From NCBI GenBank assembly GCA_017307785.1, contig JAFKGI010000043.1, positions 1-64,000 of the forward strand: DNA of 64,000 nucleotides, written 5' to 3'. The DNA is from Vulcanimicrobiota bacterium. GTDB lineage: Bacteria; Vulcanimicrobiota; Xenobia; Xenobiales; JADMJV01. Below the pieces are notes generated by a model, which saw only the letters and a list, made by a program, of their open reading frames with translations, was not told the origin of the DNA and made no database searches. Shown piece after piece: positions 1-8,266 of the stretch. The first letter of the stretch is position 1. Every line of letters starts with the position of its first letter. The translations under genes were made by a program, and so were the position numbers.

Positions 1-49
1 CGCCGACTTATCCAGGAGAACTACGAAAAATCAATAAGCTATAGTCTGT

Positions 50-850
50 ATGAATAGCTTGGAAACCCTCAAAGCCTTTCGAGTTTTTGCTGAAACGCTC
101 AATTTTACCCACGCCGCTGAGCAACTCCATCTCTCCCAACCCGCGTTGCATACCAAAATTCAGGAACTTTCCAAGTCTCTCCAAAGCCAGCTCTACACCA
201 AAGAGGGAAGACTGCTGAAGCTCACCGCCCAGGGTCAAAAACTGGCCGCTTTCGCCCGGGAAATAGAAATGCGCGTCAGCGACTTTCATCGAGAGGATCA
301 GCCCCTGAGAGTTGCGGCCGGCCAGGGGGCTTATCTTTACTTGCTGGGGCCCGCCCTCAAGAAGCTCAAAGAACCGGCCCGGCTTTTGCTCGGCGATGCC
401 GAAGCGGTAAGAAGCGGCCACGCCGACTTGGCCGTGGGCCCCAGACCGTCCGACCTGACCCACCTGACGGCTTTGCCCTTGCGGGACATCGGCCAGGTCC
501 TGCTGGTGCCCAGAGAGCATCCACTGGCCAAGAAGCGCAGACTCAAGCTCAAAGACTGTCGGGACCTGCAGCTGGTGGTTCCGCCCGCCGACCGTCCTCA
601 GCGCCAACTTTTGGATCAGGCCCTACCGCCCTATCAGGTGACAGCTGAAGCGGTCGGCTGGGAACTTACTCTGCATTTTGTCGCCCTTGGAATGGGAATG
701 GCGGTGGTGAATTCCTTCTGTCCCGTTCCCAAAGGCTTCGTTGCCAAGCCCTTGGAGGAACTCCCCTGCGTGCGCTATCACATCTTTCTTCCTCAGGCCT
801 ATGTCAGGCCAGGAGCTCAGAAATTTGTTCAGCTACTCCTCAAAGCGTAA
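50..850 (+). CDS. LysR-family transcriptional regulator
   Basis: A 266-aa LysR-type regulator. Residues 1-60 show the family winged helix-turn-helix, with the recognisable string FTHAAEQLHLSQPAL in the recognition-helix region. Residues about 85-260 form the substrate-binding-type effector domain, but it is short: the family is normally 290-320 aa. LysR proteins usually bind a small co-inducer and regulate a divergent neighbour; any such target would lie left of this window. The ATG at 50 has no Shine-Dalgarno; a TATAGT hexamer lies at 40-45. Its 3' end overlaps the convergent hydrolase gene by 18 bases. The effector cannot be predicted. Confidence 0.9.
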   Translation: MNSLETLKAFRVFAETLNFTHAAEQLHLSQPALHTKIQELSKSLQSQLYTKEGRLLKLTAQGQKLAAFAREIEMRVSDFHREDQPLRVAAGQGAYLYLLGPALKKLKEPARLLLGDAEAVRSGHADLAVGPRPSDLTHLTALPLRDIGQVLLVPREHPLAKKRRLKLKDCRDLQLVVPPADRPQRQLLDQALPPYQVTAEAVGWELTLHFVALGMGMAVVNSFCPVPKGFVAKPLEELPCVRYHIFLPQAYVRPGAQKFVQLLLKA

Positions 851-1645
851 ATCACTCACTCCCGGGGGCTTCTTACGCAACAGTGGCGAGACCGGTTTCT
901 TCATCACAAAGTGGTCCAGAAAGGCCAACGTATAGTCGGCGATCAAGTCCTCGTAGTCCGGGTCCAGGATGCTCCAGGAGGTGTGCAGCGCGCCTTCAAA
1001 CTCCACGAAGCACTTGGGCTTGCTGCTGCGGTCGTAAGTCCCATTGGGACGTGCCACCGGCGGCGTAATAAAGTCGTCTTCGGTCCCCCCCTGGTACATC
1101 ACCGGCGCTCGTAGGGCCAGCGAACCGTGTTCCAGATAAGGCGTGGTGAAAGGGGAGAAACACACCACCGCCTGGGGTTGGAAGCCGTAGCTATCCCAGG
1201 CAGGAATGGCTCCGCTCAGTCCCATCGAAGTGTAGCCGCCCAGCGAGTGCCCCATCAGAACCAATCGCAATGGATCGACTCGTGGGTCCGTGCGCACTGC
1301 ACGCCAGATCTCGCTCAGGTCCTCGGCACGGTCCCGATAGGTGTCCGGCGTCCACATGCTCGGATCGTCGAAGCTGATTTGGGGTTCCGGGGGAATGCCG
1401 GTTCCGAACAGGGCATCCTTGTGATTCGGAGCTACCACCACGTAGCCGGCCTGGGCCAGCGTGCGCATCAAGGGCGCCGACTGGTTGTTGACTCCTCGCC
1501 AGCCGTGCGAGAAGAGCACGGCGGGAGATTTGGCGGCGTTCTTGGGCCACCAGATCATCACGGGCCGACCGGCCAGCTGTCGTTTCTCCACGGTCTGTGC
1601 CCAAAGGGGCGGGCATAGGAGCAAGAGGAGCAGCAACAGGCGCAT
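833..1645 (-). CDS. secreted alpha/beta hydrolase (dienelactone hydrolase / PAF-acetylhydrolase-like)
   Basis: A 270-aa alpha/beta-hydrolase. Residues 1-16 are a signal peptide (leucine run ending in LWAQ), so it is exported. The oxyanion region LFSHGWRG (about 44-51) and the nucleophile elbow GHSLGG (Ser134) are clear; the catalytic His is probably in ALHTSW near the C-terminus. The pattern resembles dienelactone-hydrolase or PAF-acetylhydrolase-type esterases acting on short acyl esters; the real substrate is unknown. An AAGGGGA ribosome-binding site lies upstream of the ATG at 1645. It is convergent with, and overlaps by 18 bases, the LysR gene. Confidence 0.85.
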   Translation of the reverse strand: MRLLLLLLLLCPPLWAQTVEKRQLAGRPVMIWWPKNAAKSPAVLFSHGWRGVNNQSAPLMRTLAQAGYVVVAPNHKDALFGTGIPPEPQISFDDPSMWTPDTYRDRAEDLSEIWRAVRTDPRVDPLRLVLMGHSLGGYTSMGLSGAIPAWDSYGFQPQAVVCFSPFTTPYLEHGSLALRAPVMYQGGTEDDFITPPVARPNGTYDRSSKPKCFVEFEGALHTSWSILDPDYEDLIADYTLAFLDHFVMKKPVSPLLRKKPPGVSDLRFEE

Positions 1646-1746
1646 CAGGAACAGTTCCCCTTTCGCCGAAAGGCCTCCCCCTGCTTCAGGCGTCTGGATT
1701 CGGAAATAAAGGCCCCTTCAAGCCCATCAGCGAACGCAACTTGCCT

Positions 1747-2094
1747 ATGAGCAACTTGTCACCGATTCAAGAACTTCTGGTCGCCGCCGCCTGGGCGGAT
1801 GGCCAACTGGCCGAAAAAGAAGCCGTTTTTCTGCGTCGCGTGCTGGCCAATGGCTGCGTCAGCGTTTCTCAGATTGAGGCCTGCCTGAGCGCGCCCACCG
1901 TTGAATTCGGTGACGTGCTCGGCCGTCTCAGCGTGGGCGCCGCCGGCGAAGACGTCATGCGGGAGGTGCTCAGCATGCTGCAGAGCGACGGCGCCCTGCA
2001 CAGCAAAGAGCAGGACCTGATCAGTCGACTGGCCCAGCATCTTGAGTTCACCCCCGAGAAAGTCGAAAAGATTCGCCGCGAACTCTCGAACTGA
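1747..2094 (+). CDS. TerB-like small helical protein
   Basis: A 115-aa predicted all-helical protein. The segment AAAWADGQLAEKEAVFLRRV resembles the acidic 'ADG...E' helix of TerB/TerB-like domains found in tellurite-resistance and stress proteins; no metal-binding function can be claimed from this. I chose ATG 1747 because the upstream in-frame extension to 1597 has low-complexity content overlapping the promoter of the divergent hydrolase. It ends four bases before the convergent cytochrome gene. It could also be an unrelated helical protein. Confidence 0.6.
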   Translation: MSNLSPIQELLVAAAWADGQLAEKEAVFLRRVLANGCVSVSQIEACLSAPTVEFGDVLGRLSVGAAGEDVMREVLSMLQSDGALHSKEQDLISRLAQHLEFTPEKVEKIRRELSN

Positions 2095-2097
2095 GGG

Positions 2098-2604
2098 TTA
2101 ATTTTTCCACTCTTTCGCCACTCCCGGGGGAAGCTCGCGCAGGTGCTTGATGAATAGCACCGTGGTCCAAATTTCTTCGTCTTTCAACATTCCGCCGAAG
2201 GCAGGCATGCCCGTCAGGCGCACGCCCCGCTTGGCGAAGGTGAACAGCACCGCGTCGGGATCGCCCGGAGTTCGCTGCGTGGAAAACTGCGGGGCTGGGG
2301 GATAGAAGGCTCGCCCGAAGTCGGCCACCACGTCTTTGTCTCCGTGACAGCCCGCGCAATTGTTCCGATAAAGCTTGAGTCCGGCCAGCAGATTCGCATC
2401 ATTTAATGCCACCGGATTCTCTTGATGGGGACTGTTCTTTTCCATCCAGGCATCCAGTGCCGTATGAGCAAACTTGCGCTCCAGGGTGCCCGGCCTCTCG
2501 TCCGCATTGGCTGGAATCCATCCCAGCGAGGCGGCGCCGTAGGCTCCCACCCCGAGCCCTACCAGCGTCACCAAGACCCCGCCCAGAAAGCCTTTCCACT
2601 GCAT
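2098..2604 (-). CDS. membrane-anchored monohaem cytochrome c
   Basis: A 168-aa c-type cytochrome. An N-terminal hydrophobic helix (about residues 5-28) would anchor or export it. The haem-attachment motif is CAGCH (Cys83, Cys86, His87), and Met133 in the TGMPAFGG string is a good distal ligand, as in class I cytochromes c (Cytochrome_CBB3 type). It should shuttle electrons on the outer face of the cytoplasmic membrane. The formate dehydrogenase operon 1 kb away is a possible electron source, but there is no operon link. The gene is transcribed toward the TerB-like gene. Confidence 0.88.
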   Translation of the reverse strand: MQWKGFLGGVLVTLVGLGVGAYGAASLGWIPANADERPGTLERKFAHTALDAWMEKNSPHQENPVALNDANLLAGLKLYRNNCAGCHGDKDVVADFGRAFYPPAPQFSTQRTPGDPDAVLFTFAKRGVRLTGMPAFGGMLKDEEIWTTVLFIKHLRELPPGVAKEWKN

Positions 2605-2656
2605 CGCGCCAACCCCACTTCATGAAATTTTCAGTTGCTTTTGCCATCTTAAACAG

Positions 2657-3646
2657 ATGAGCGCCATCAACACCAATTCTTCGCCCCTGGCACACAGGCC
2701 CAAGACGGCCGGTCCAGCTCGGCAAACCGCACCGCAACTGCCTGTCGACGGATTTCAGCCGGCCGAACAGACCTCTCGCAGTCCCTGGGGATTCGCCGGC
2801 ACCGCGATGGTCCTGCTGGCTGGTGGTGCCGCGCTGACCGGCTGCACCCAGGCCCCGCCGGTGCAGCCCATCCAGGCCACCACGCCGATGCCTCTGGAGA
2901 ATCCGCAGTTGATGCTTTTGCCCGAGGGTGTGGTGCGAGTCGATTTGGATCGCTCCACCACGACCACCACTTCCACCGACAGCGACGGAAATACCACCAG
3001 TTCCGAGAGCGATGACCCCTACAGCACCGTCGGCGTTTACATGGGCGGCGGGATTTTCCGGGACACGAACGACAACCTGGTTTTCGTTCCTCAGCTGGCG
3101 TTAGGTCAGGAAGTCGGTCTAACCCAGTTCCAGCAAGCCCGCCTGGGCGACTCCGAAGGACGCTGGTTCGGCAGCCCCACTCTGACCCGTCAGGCGGATG
3201 GTAGCGTTACCACCAGTCGTCTCTCTCCCGACAGTTTCCGCAGCACTCCCGGTAGCGTCCAGACTATCTCGGGCCGCCGCGCCAGCGACGAAGTCGTGCG
3301 CACCAACGGCGGCCTGGAAATCCGCGAATGGGGTAGGGCACGCTACGAGATCAAGCAAAATGGCAACGGTATCCAGGTCTTCAAATACGGTCGCCAGACC
3401 CACACCTTGACTCGTCAAGACAACACCATCCACGTGCAAAAATACGACCGCCGACCTGACGTCATCACTCAGGACGGCGGAACCATCACGGTCACCGAAT
3501 CCTACAGCAGCCGTCCCAAGACGATCACCCAGACCGAGAACGGTTTCCACGTCGAACAGCGGGGCTATCGTCCCTACACCGTCAACTACTCCGACAGCGA
3601 AGTTCGCTCCGACCACAACTGGCAGAAGCCTATCATCCTCCGTTAG
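2657..3646 (+). CDS. putative lipoprotein with five ~19-aa C-terminal repeats
   Basis: A 329-aa protein of no family I recognise. Residues 1-44 are Pro/Ala/Thr-rich and polar, followed by a hydrophobic stretch (45-61) ending in a lipobox-like LTGC with Cys63. This is an unusually long n-region for a lipoprotein signal. A Met at 51 would give a signal with no charged residue, so I keep the long start. Residues 99-120 are Ser/Thr/Asp-rich. Residues about 219-315 contain five imperfect units of 19-20 aa with the pattern [IF]-x-V-x-x-Y-x-R-x-P-x-x-I-T-Q. Probably a surface protein; function unknown. Confidence 0.7.
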   Translation: MSAINTNSSPLAHRPKTAGPARQTAPQLPVDGFQPAEQTSRSPWGFAGTAMVLLAGGAALTGCTQAPPVQPIQATTPMPLENPQLMLLPEGVVRVDLDRSTTTTTSTDSDGNTTSSESDDPYSTVGVYMGGGIFRDTNDNLVFVPQLALGQEVGLTQFQQARLGDSEGRWFGSPTLTRQADGSVTTSRLSPDSFRSTPGSVQTISGRRASDEVVRTNGGLEIREWGRARYEIKQNGNGIQVFKYGRQTHTLTRQDNTIHVQKYDRRPDVITQDGGTITVTESYSSRPKTITQTENGFHVEQRGYRPYTVNYSDSEVRSDHNWQKPIILR

Positions 3647-3670
3647 CCCCGCTTTAGAATTCTTGACGCG

Positions 3671-3694
3671 CCGCGGGTATGCCAATACCCGCGG
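3671..3694. promoter_or_regulatory. perfect 10-bp inverted repeat upstream of the formate dehydrogenase operon
   Basis: CCGCGGGTAT, four bases (GCCA), then ATACCCGCGG: a perfect 10-bp dyad. Its centre (3682.5) is 42.5 bases upstream of the fdhA ATG, which may itself be the transcription start. That is about where a class II activator binds, and there is no good -35 hexamer here. No T-run follows on the + strand, so a simple terminator for the preceding gene is less likely. Confidence 0.6.
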
Positions 3695-3712
3695 CTGTTG
3701 CCTGATCGAGCC

Positions 3713-3724
3713 TACAATGGGGGT
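3713..3724 (+). promoter_or_regulatory. -10 element (TACAAT) six bases before the fdhA start codon
   Basis: TACAAT at 3713-3718 matches the -10 consensus at five of six positions and is followed by GGGGGT and then ATG at 3725. If RNA starts at the usual distance, the first transcribed base is the A of the start codon. The GGGGG could alternatively act as a weak ribosome-binding site. No -35 is visible. Confidence 0.5.
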
Positions 3725-6700
3725 ATGTTCAGTCAGCAGACCCTGCAAAAGCATTCCCGCCTGCGCGGTGCCGAAGTGACCCACAGCGTCTGTCCTTACT
3801 GTGCTGTAGGCTGCGGCCAGAACGTCTACACCAAAGCGGGCCAGGTCATCAACATCGAGGGCAACCCCGACAGCCCCATCAACGAAGGGACCCTCTGTCC
3901 CAAGGGGGCCAACACCTTTCAGTTGCTGCACAATCCTCATCGCGTCAAGCATGTGCTCTATCGGGCCCCCTTTGCCACTCGTTGGGAACGCAAGCCGATT
4001 GACTGGGCCATCGAGCAAATCTCCCGGCGCATCAAGCAAGAGCGTGATGAGCACCTTGAGGGCAACGCTCTCAAAACCATCGGGACCTTAGGTGGGGCCA
4101 CCCTCGACAACGAAGAGAACTACTTGATCAAAAAGTTATTCTCCGGGGGTCTCGGAGTGTTGTCGGTCGAGAATCAGGCGCGAATATGACACTCCGCTTC
4201 GGTGCCCGGTCTGGGCACCAGTTTTGGCCGGGGAGCGGCCACCACCTATCTCCAGGATCTGGAGAACAGTGACTGCATCCTGATCATGGGCTCCAACATG
4301 GCCGAAGCTCATCCCGTCGGTTTTCGCTGGCCCATGAAGGCCAAAGCCAAAGGCGCGCAACTGATCCATGTGGACCCGCGCTTCACCCGCACCTCCGCCA
4401 TGACCGATCATCACGTGCAGATTCGGGCCGGCAGCGATATCGCTTTCCTGGGTGCCATCATCCACTATGTGCTGGAGAACGAGCGATGGTTTCCTGAATA
4501 CGTCAAAGCCTACACCAATGCCGCCCTGCTCGTCGATAAAGAGTTTGAGGATACGGAGCAACTCGATGGTCTCTTTTCTCAGGCGGGTTCCTGGGCTTAT
4601 CAGGACCAGGCCCACCAGGAAGAGAGCCACGGCCTGGACGGCGGAGCCACCACTCATGACGCACCTCAGAAAAGCTCTTCTCATCCTGACACTCCTCGGG
4701 ATGAGAGCCTTCAGCATCCTCGCTGCGTCCTGCAAGTTTTGAAGAGGCACTTCCGCCGCTACACGGCCCAGCGGGCTGCGGAAATCTGCGGCTGCACGGC
4801 TGAGGAGATCGAGAGGGTCGCGAAGCTTTTGTGCGACAACTCCGGTCGCGAGCGCACCAGTGCGATCTGCTATGCCGTCGGTTGGACCCAGCATTCCACC
4901 GGGGTGCAGATCATTCGGGCCGCGGGGATCCTGCAGTTGCTCCTTGGCAATATCGGGCGACCCGGCGGGGGGATCATGGCTTTGCGCGGTCACGCCAGCA
5001 TTCAGGGCTCCACCGATGTGCCCACCCTCTATGATTTGCTCCCCGGTTATCTCCCGCAACCCACCAGTCACAAAAGCCACGATACTTTGGACGGCTACGT
5101 CGAGTGCGAGGGGTTGCCCAACGGCTACTGGACGCACTTCCGCAAGTTTGCCGTCAGCCTGCTCAAAGCTTGGTATGGGGATAAGGCTCACGCCGAGAAC
5201 GATTTTCTTTACAGTCACTTGCCGCGCATCGACGATGACTACTCCATGCTGCCGATGTTTGACCGCATGACTCGCGGTAAAGTCCACGGCTATTTCCTCA
5301 TCGGGCAGAATCCGGCGGCCGGCAGCCCCAACTCGGGATTGGCCCGCGCCGGGTTGCGTAAGCTGAAGTGGCTGGTGGTGATGGACTGGTTCGAAACCGA
5401 CAGCGCCGTCTTCTGGAAAGCCGATCCCACCGGTCCTCCCGCCACCGAAGTGGGCACCGAGGTCTTCTTCCTGCCCGCCGCCTGTTCTCCCGAAAAGGAA
5501 GGCAGTCTGACCAACACTCAGCGATTGCTGCAATGGCACGACAAAGCAGTGGAACCACCCGAGGATTGCCGCTCCGATTTGTGGTGGATCTATCAGCTGG
5601 GCAACAAACTTCGGCAGCTCTACGCCGGCACTCCTAACTGCCCGCTTCTGGACCTGACCTGGGATTACGGAAAAGAAGGACCGGACGCCAAACTAGTCCT
5701 TCAGGAAATCAACGGCAAAGATCAGCGGAACAACCTGATCCAGACTTTCGATGACTTGAAAGACGACGGTTCCACCAGCTGTGGTTGCTGGATCTATTCA
5801 GGGGTTTATCCGAAAGAGAACCGGGCCCGCGAGCGCACGGAAAAGAACTGGGGATTTGCCTGGCCCAAGAATCGGCGCATTCTTTACAACCGAGCCTCGG
5901 CCGATCCGGAAGGCAGGCCCTGGTCGGAGCGCAAGAAGTACGTCTACTGGGACGGCGAGAAATGGACGGGCAAGGACGTACCGGATTTCGAGCCCAAAAA
6001 GAGCCCGGACTATCGACCCTCCGAGGACGCTAAGGGGATGGATGCCATAGCCGGTGACCGACCTTTCATCATGAAGCCGGACGGTTTAGCGCTGCTTTTC
6101 GCTCCGGCCGGGACCCGCGATGCGCCGCTGCCGGCTCACTACGAGCCGGTCGAATCGGTCACTCACAATCGCCTTTATCATCAGCAGGACAGTCCCGGCA
6201 TGCGCCATTTCGAAGGTCGCCTCAACCATCTGGCGCGAGGCGTCCATCCGGAATACCCCGTGGTGGGATGCACCTTTCGCGTCACCGAGCACTATTTGAG
6301 CGGCCCCATGAGCCGCTTTAACAGCTGGCTGAACGAGCTAATGCCGGCCATGTTCGTGGAGCTGAGTCCGGAACTGGCGCAACTGCACGGTATCGAGAAC
6401 GGTGGCTGGATTCGTGTGACCTCGCCTCGAGGCCGCATCGAAGCGCGCGCGCTGGTGACCCGAAGGATCAAACCGATGCGAGTGAACGGCAAAACCGTCC
6501 ATCAGATCGGGGTGCCTTTCCATTGGGGCTTCGCCGGCGAGACGGCCGGCGGCATTGCCAACGACCTCACCTCGCTGGTGGCCGATCCCAACGTCAGCAT
6601 GCACGAGGGCAAGGTCTTCACTTGCCGTGTCGAGCGCGGTCAGCCTCAGCTTCAAAAACCGACCAAGAAAGAAGCTCGCTGGGCCAATCGCGAGCCGATT

Positions 6701-6745
6701 CCCGACACCCCCCAGGCGGCTCAGCCGGAAGGACACTTGCGATGA
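3725..6745 (+). CDS. fdhA: formate dehydrogenase catalytic (alpha) subunit, selenoprotein
   Basis: Molybdopterin/tungstopterin formate dehydrogenase large subunit, 1006 aa if the in-frame TGA at 4187-4189 is read as selenocysteine (residue 155). It oxidises formate to CO2 and passes two electrons to FdhB. Cys23, Cys26, Cys30 and Cys58 bind the N-terminal [4Fe-4S] cluster. The Sec context is NQARI-U-HSASVPGLGTSFGRGA, typical of FdnG/FdoG-type enzymes; the remainder contains the expected molybdopterin-oxidoreductase regions and the C-terminal molydopterin-binding domain. Unlike FdnG there is no twin-arginine leader: the protein begins about 20 residues before the cluster, so it probably faces the cytoplasm. 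ATG 3725 follows a -10 element by six bases; a TTG at 3698 is less likely. Its stop overlaps the fdhB start (ATGA). Confidence 0.95.
4187..4219 (+). promoter_or_regulatory. UGA selenocysteine codon and bacterial SECIS hairpin
   Basis: The UGA at 4187-4189 is followed by a perfect seven-pair stem, GGTGCCC (4201-4207) and GGGCACC (4213-4219), closing the loop GGTCT (4208-4212). The GGUCU apical loop and its distance from UGA (18 bases between) match what I recall of the E. coli fdhF SECIS element recognised by SelB. The reading frame continues uninterrupted on both sides with conserved protein sequence, so this is recoding and not a nonsense mutation. selA, selB, selC and selD are not in this window. 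Confidence 0.93.
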
Positions 6746-7494
6746 AAACCAGCTATACGGAAATGGGTTTCTTTACCGATACTTCGGTGTGCATCGGCTG
6801 TAAAGCCTGCGAGGTGGCCTGCAAGCAATGGAATCAACTGCCTTCCGACGGCTTCCATTTTACCGGCCACAGCTACGACAATACCAGTCATCTTTCGGCC
6901 ACTACCTGGCGCCATGTGGCTTTCCAGGAAAAGGACGACCGCTGGCTGATGCTCAGCGATGTCTGTAAGCACTGCCAGACCGCTCCATGTCAGCAGGCCT
7001 GTCCGACCGGCGCCCTGATTCACAACGAGTTTGGCGACGTCTACGTGCAGCCCGATATTTGTAACGGTTGCGGGTATTGCGTCACCGCCTGCCCCTTCGG
7101 CGTGATCGCTCGGGCCGAGGAAGATGGGCACGCCCACAAGTGCACTCTTTGCTACGACCGCCAGAAAGATGACCTGGTGCCGGCCTGCGCCAAAGCCTGT
7201 CCCACCGAATCCATCCAGTTCGGACCCGTGGAGGAATTGCGGGTGCGGGCCAAAGAGCGCTTGCGACAGCTTCAGGGAAAAGGCGACACGGTCAGCAGTC
7301 TCTACGGCGTGGATGACCTGGGCGACTATGGCAAGCTCAACGCCTTCTTTCTAATTCAGGGCCACCCCGAGGAATACAACTTACCTGAGAAACCGAAGAA
7401 TCCGTTCCAGGGAATGAAGCAACGCTATGCGCTCAGTCTGGGCACGGGTGCGCTCTTGACGGCGGCCGCCGCCTGGTTGCTGAGGAAACGATGA
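6742..7494 (+). CDS. fdhB: formate dehydrogenase iron-sulfur (beta) subunit
   Basis: A 250-aa four-cluster ferredoxin-like subunit that carries electrons from FdhA to the membrane subunit. Four Cys groups are visible: CIGCKACEVACK (from Cys17), CKHCQTAPCQQACP, CNGCGYCVTACP and CTLCYDR...CAKACP. The C-terminus has one hydrophobic helix (LSLGTGALLTAAAAWLL) followed by RKR, the single anchor helix seen in FdnH-type subunits; the basic end suggests the C-terminus stays in the cytoplasm. ATG 6742 overlaps the fdhA stop by four bases, indicating translational coupling; the longer upstream reading is out-of-frame fdhA sequence. Confidence 0.95.
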   Translation: MKTSYTEMGFFTDTSVCIGCKACEVACKQWNQLPSDGFHFTGHSYDNTSHLSATTWRHVAFQEKDDRWLMLSDVCKHCQTAPCQQACPTGALIHNEFGDVYVQPDICNGCGYCVTACPFGVIARAEEDGHAHKCTLCYDRQKDDLVPACAKACPTESIQFGPVEELRVRAKERLRQLQGKGDTVSSLYGVDDLGDYGKLNAFFLIQGHPEEYNLPEKPKNPFQGMKQRYALSLGTGALLTAAAAWLLRKR

Positions 7495-8228
7495 GCAAGT
7501 ATTACGATGTCCCGATGCTGCAGGAGCCGGTCTGGACCAGGGAAGTGGCGCTCTACTTCTTCCTGGGCGGACTCTCGGCCGGAGCTTACCTGATTTCTTG
7601 CACGCACGCCGATGCGCGCATCGCTCGCAAGGCCGCCAGGCTGGCGGCCGGGGCCGCGCTGCCCTGCGCCCCGCTGTTGATCGCGGACCTGGGGGACCCC
7701 AAGCGCTTCCTCAACATGCTGCGCATCTGGAAACCCGGCAGTCCCATGAACCTCGGGTCCTGGATTCTCACCACCTACACGCCCCTCTGCATGCTGCAGG
7801 CGGTCAAGCCTGTGAAGATTCCTCAGATCGCCGGAATCCCGTTGGCTATCGGATTAGCAGGCTACACCGGTGTCTTGCTCAGCACCACCAGCAACCCGCT
7901 CTGGTGCAAGAACCCCTGGCTGGGACCGCTTTTTTCGGCCAGCGCCATGCACTCGGCCTGTTCCGCCCTGCTGCTCACCGAGCAAGACCCACCATTGCAA
8001 AAGCTCGATGCCGTCAGCACCGCCGCAGAACTGGCCGCTCTGAGCGCCTTCCAAAAACTACCCGACACCCCGGCCCTGGCCGCCGGCCTCATCCTCCCGG
8101 TAGCCCTCAGCCTGTGCAAACGCCCGAAATTGGCCGCCGCCGTGGCTCTCCTCGGCGGACTGGTCCTGCGGTATCAGATGGTGATGGGGGGCAAGAAGGC
8201 CGTGGCTGATAGTGTTGGCAAAACCTAG
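7491..8228 (+). CDS. NrfD/PsrC-like membrane subunit of formate dehydrogenase
   Basis: A 245-aa polytopic membrane protein with about seven or eight hydrophobic helices. The start (PVWTREVALYFFLGGLSAGAY) resembles the N-terminus of NrfD/PsrC-family quinone-reactive subunits, which here replaces the b-type cytochrome FdnI. It would exchange electrons with the quinone pool without haem. It is shorter than typical NrfD (over 300 aa). The ATG overlaps the fdhB stop (ATGA), making a three-gene operon. The next gene, 38 bases on, is a lipoprotein and may not belong to the operon. Confidence 0.85.
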   Translation: MSKYYDVPMLQEPVWTREVALYFFLGGLSAGAYLISCTHADARIARKAARLAAGAALPCAPLLIADLGDPKRFLNMLRIWKPGSPMNLGSWILTTYTPLCMLQAVKPVKIPQIAGIPLAIGLAGYTGVLLSTTSNPLWCKNPWLGPLFSASAMHSACSALLLTEQDPPLQKLDAVSTAAELAALSAFQKLPDTPALAAGLILPVALSLCKRPKLAAAVALLGGLVLRYQMVMGGKKAVADSVGKT

Positions 8229-8266
8229 CCACCGGGAAAATTAACTCCAGTCGCGAATTTCGACGC

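Noticed and set aside
3119..4054. 311-codon minus-strand open frame
   Set aside because: It spans the repeat lipoprotein, the intergenic palindrome and the start of fdhA in antisense, with no recognisable domain.
4187..4202. Stop codon splitting the formate dehydrogenase into two genes or a pseudogene
   Set aside because: The TGA sits at the conserved Sec position and is followed by a correct SECIS hairpin; the protein sequence is intact on both sides.
4136..5539. 467-codon open frame on the minus strand, opposite fdhA
   Set aside because: It is antisense to a strongly conserved selenoprotein coding region; open antisense frames are common in GC-rich genes and it shows no known domain or ribosome-binding site.
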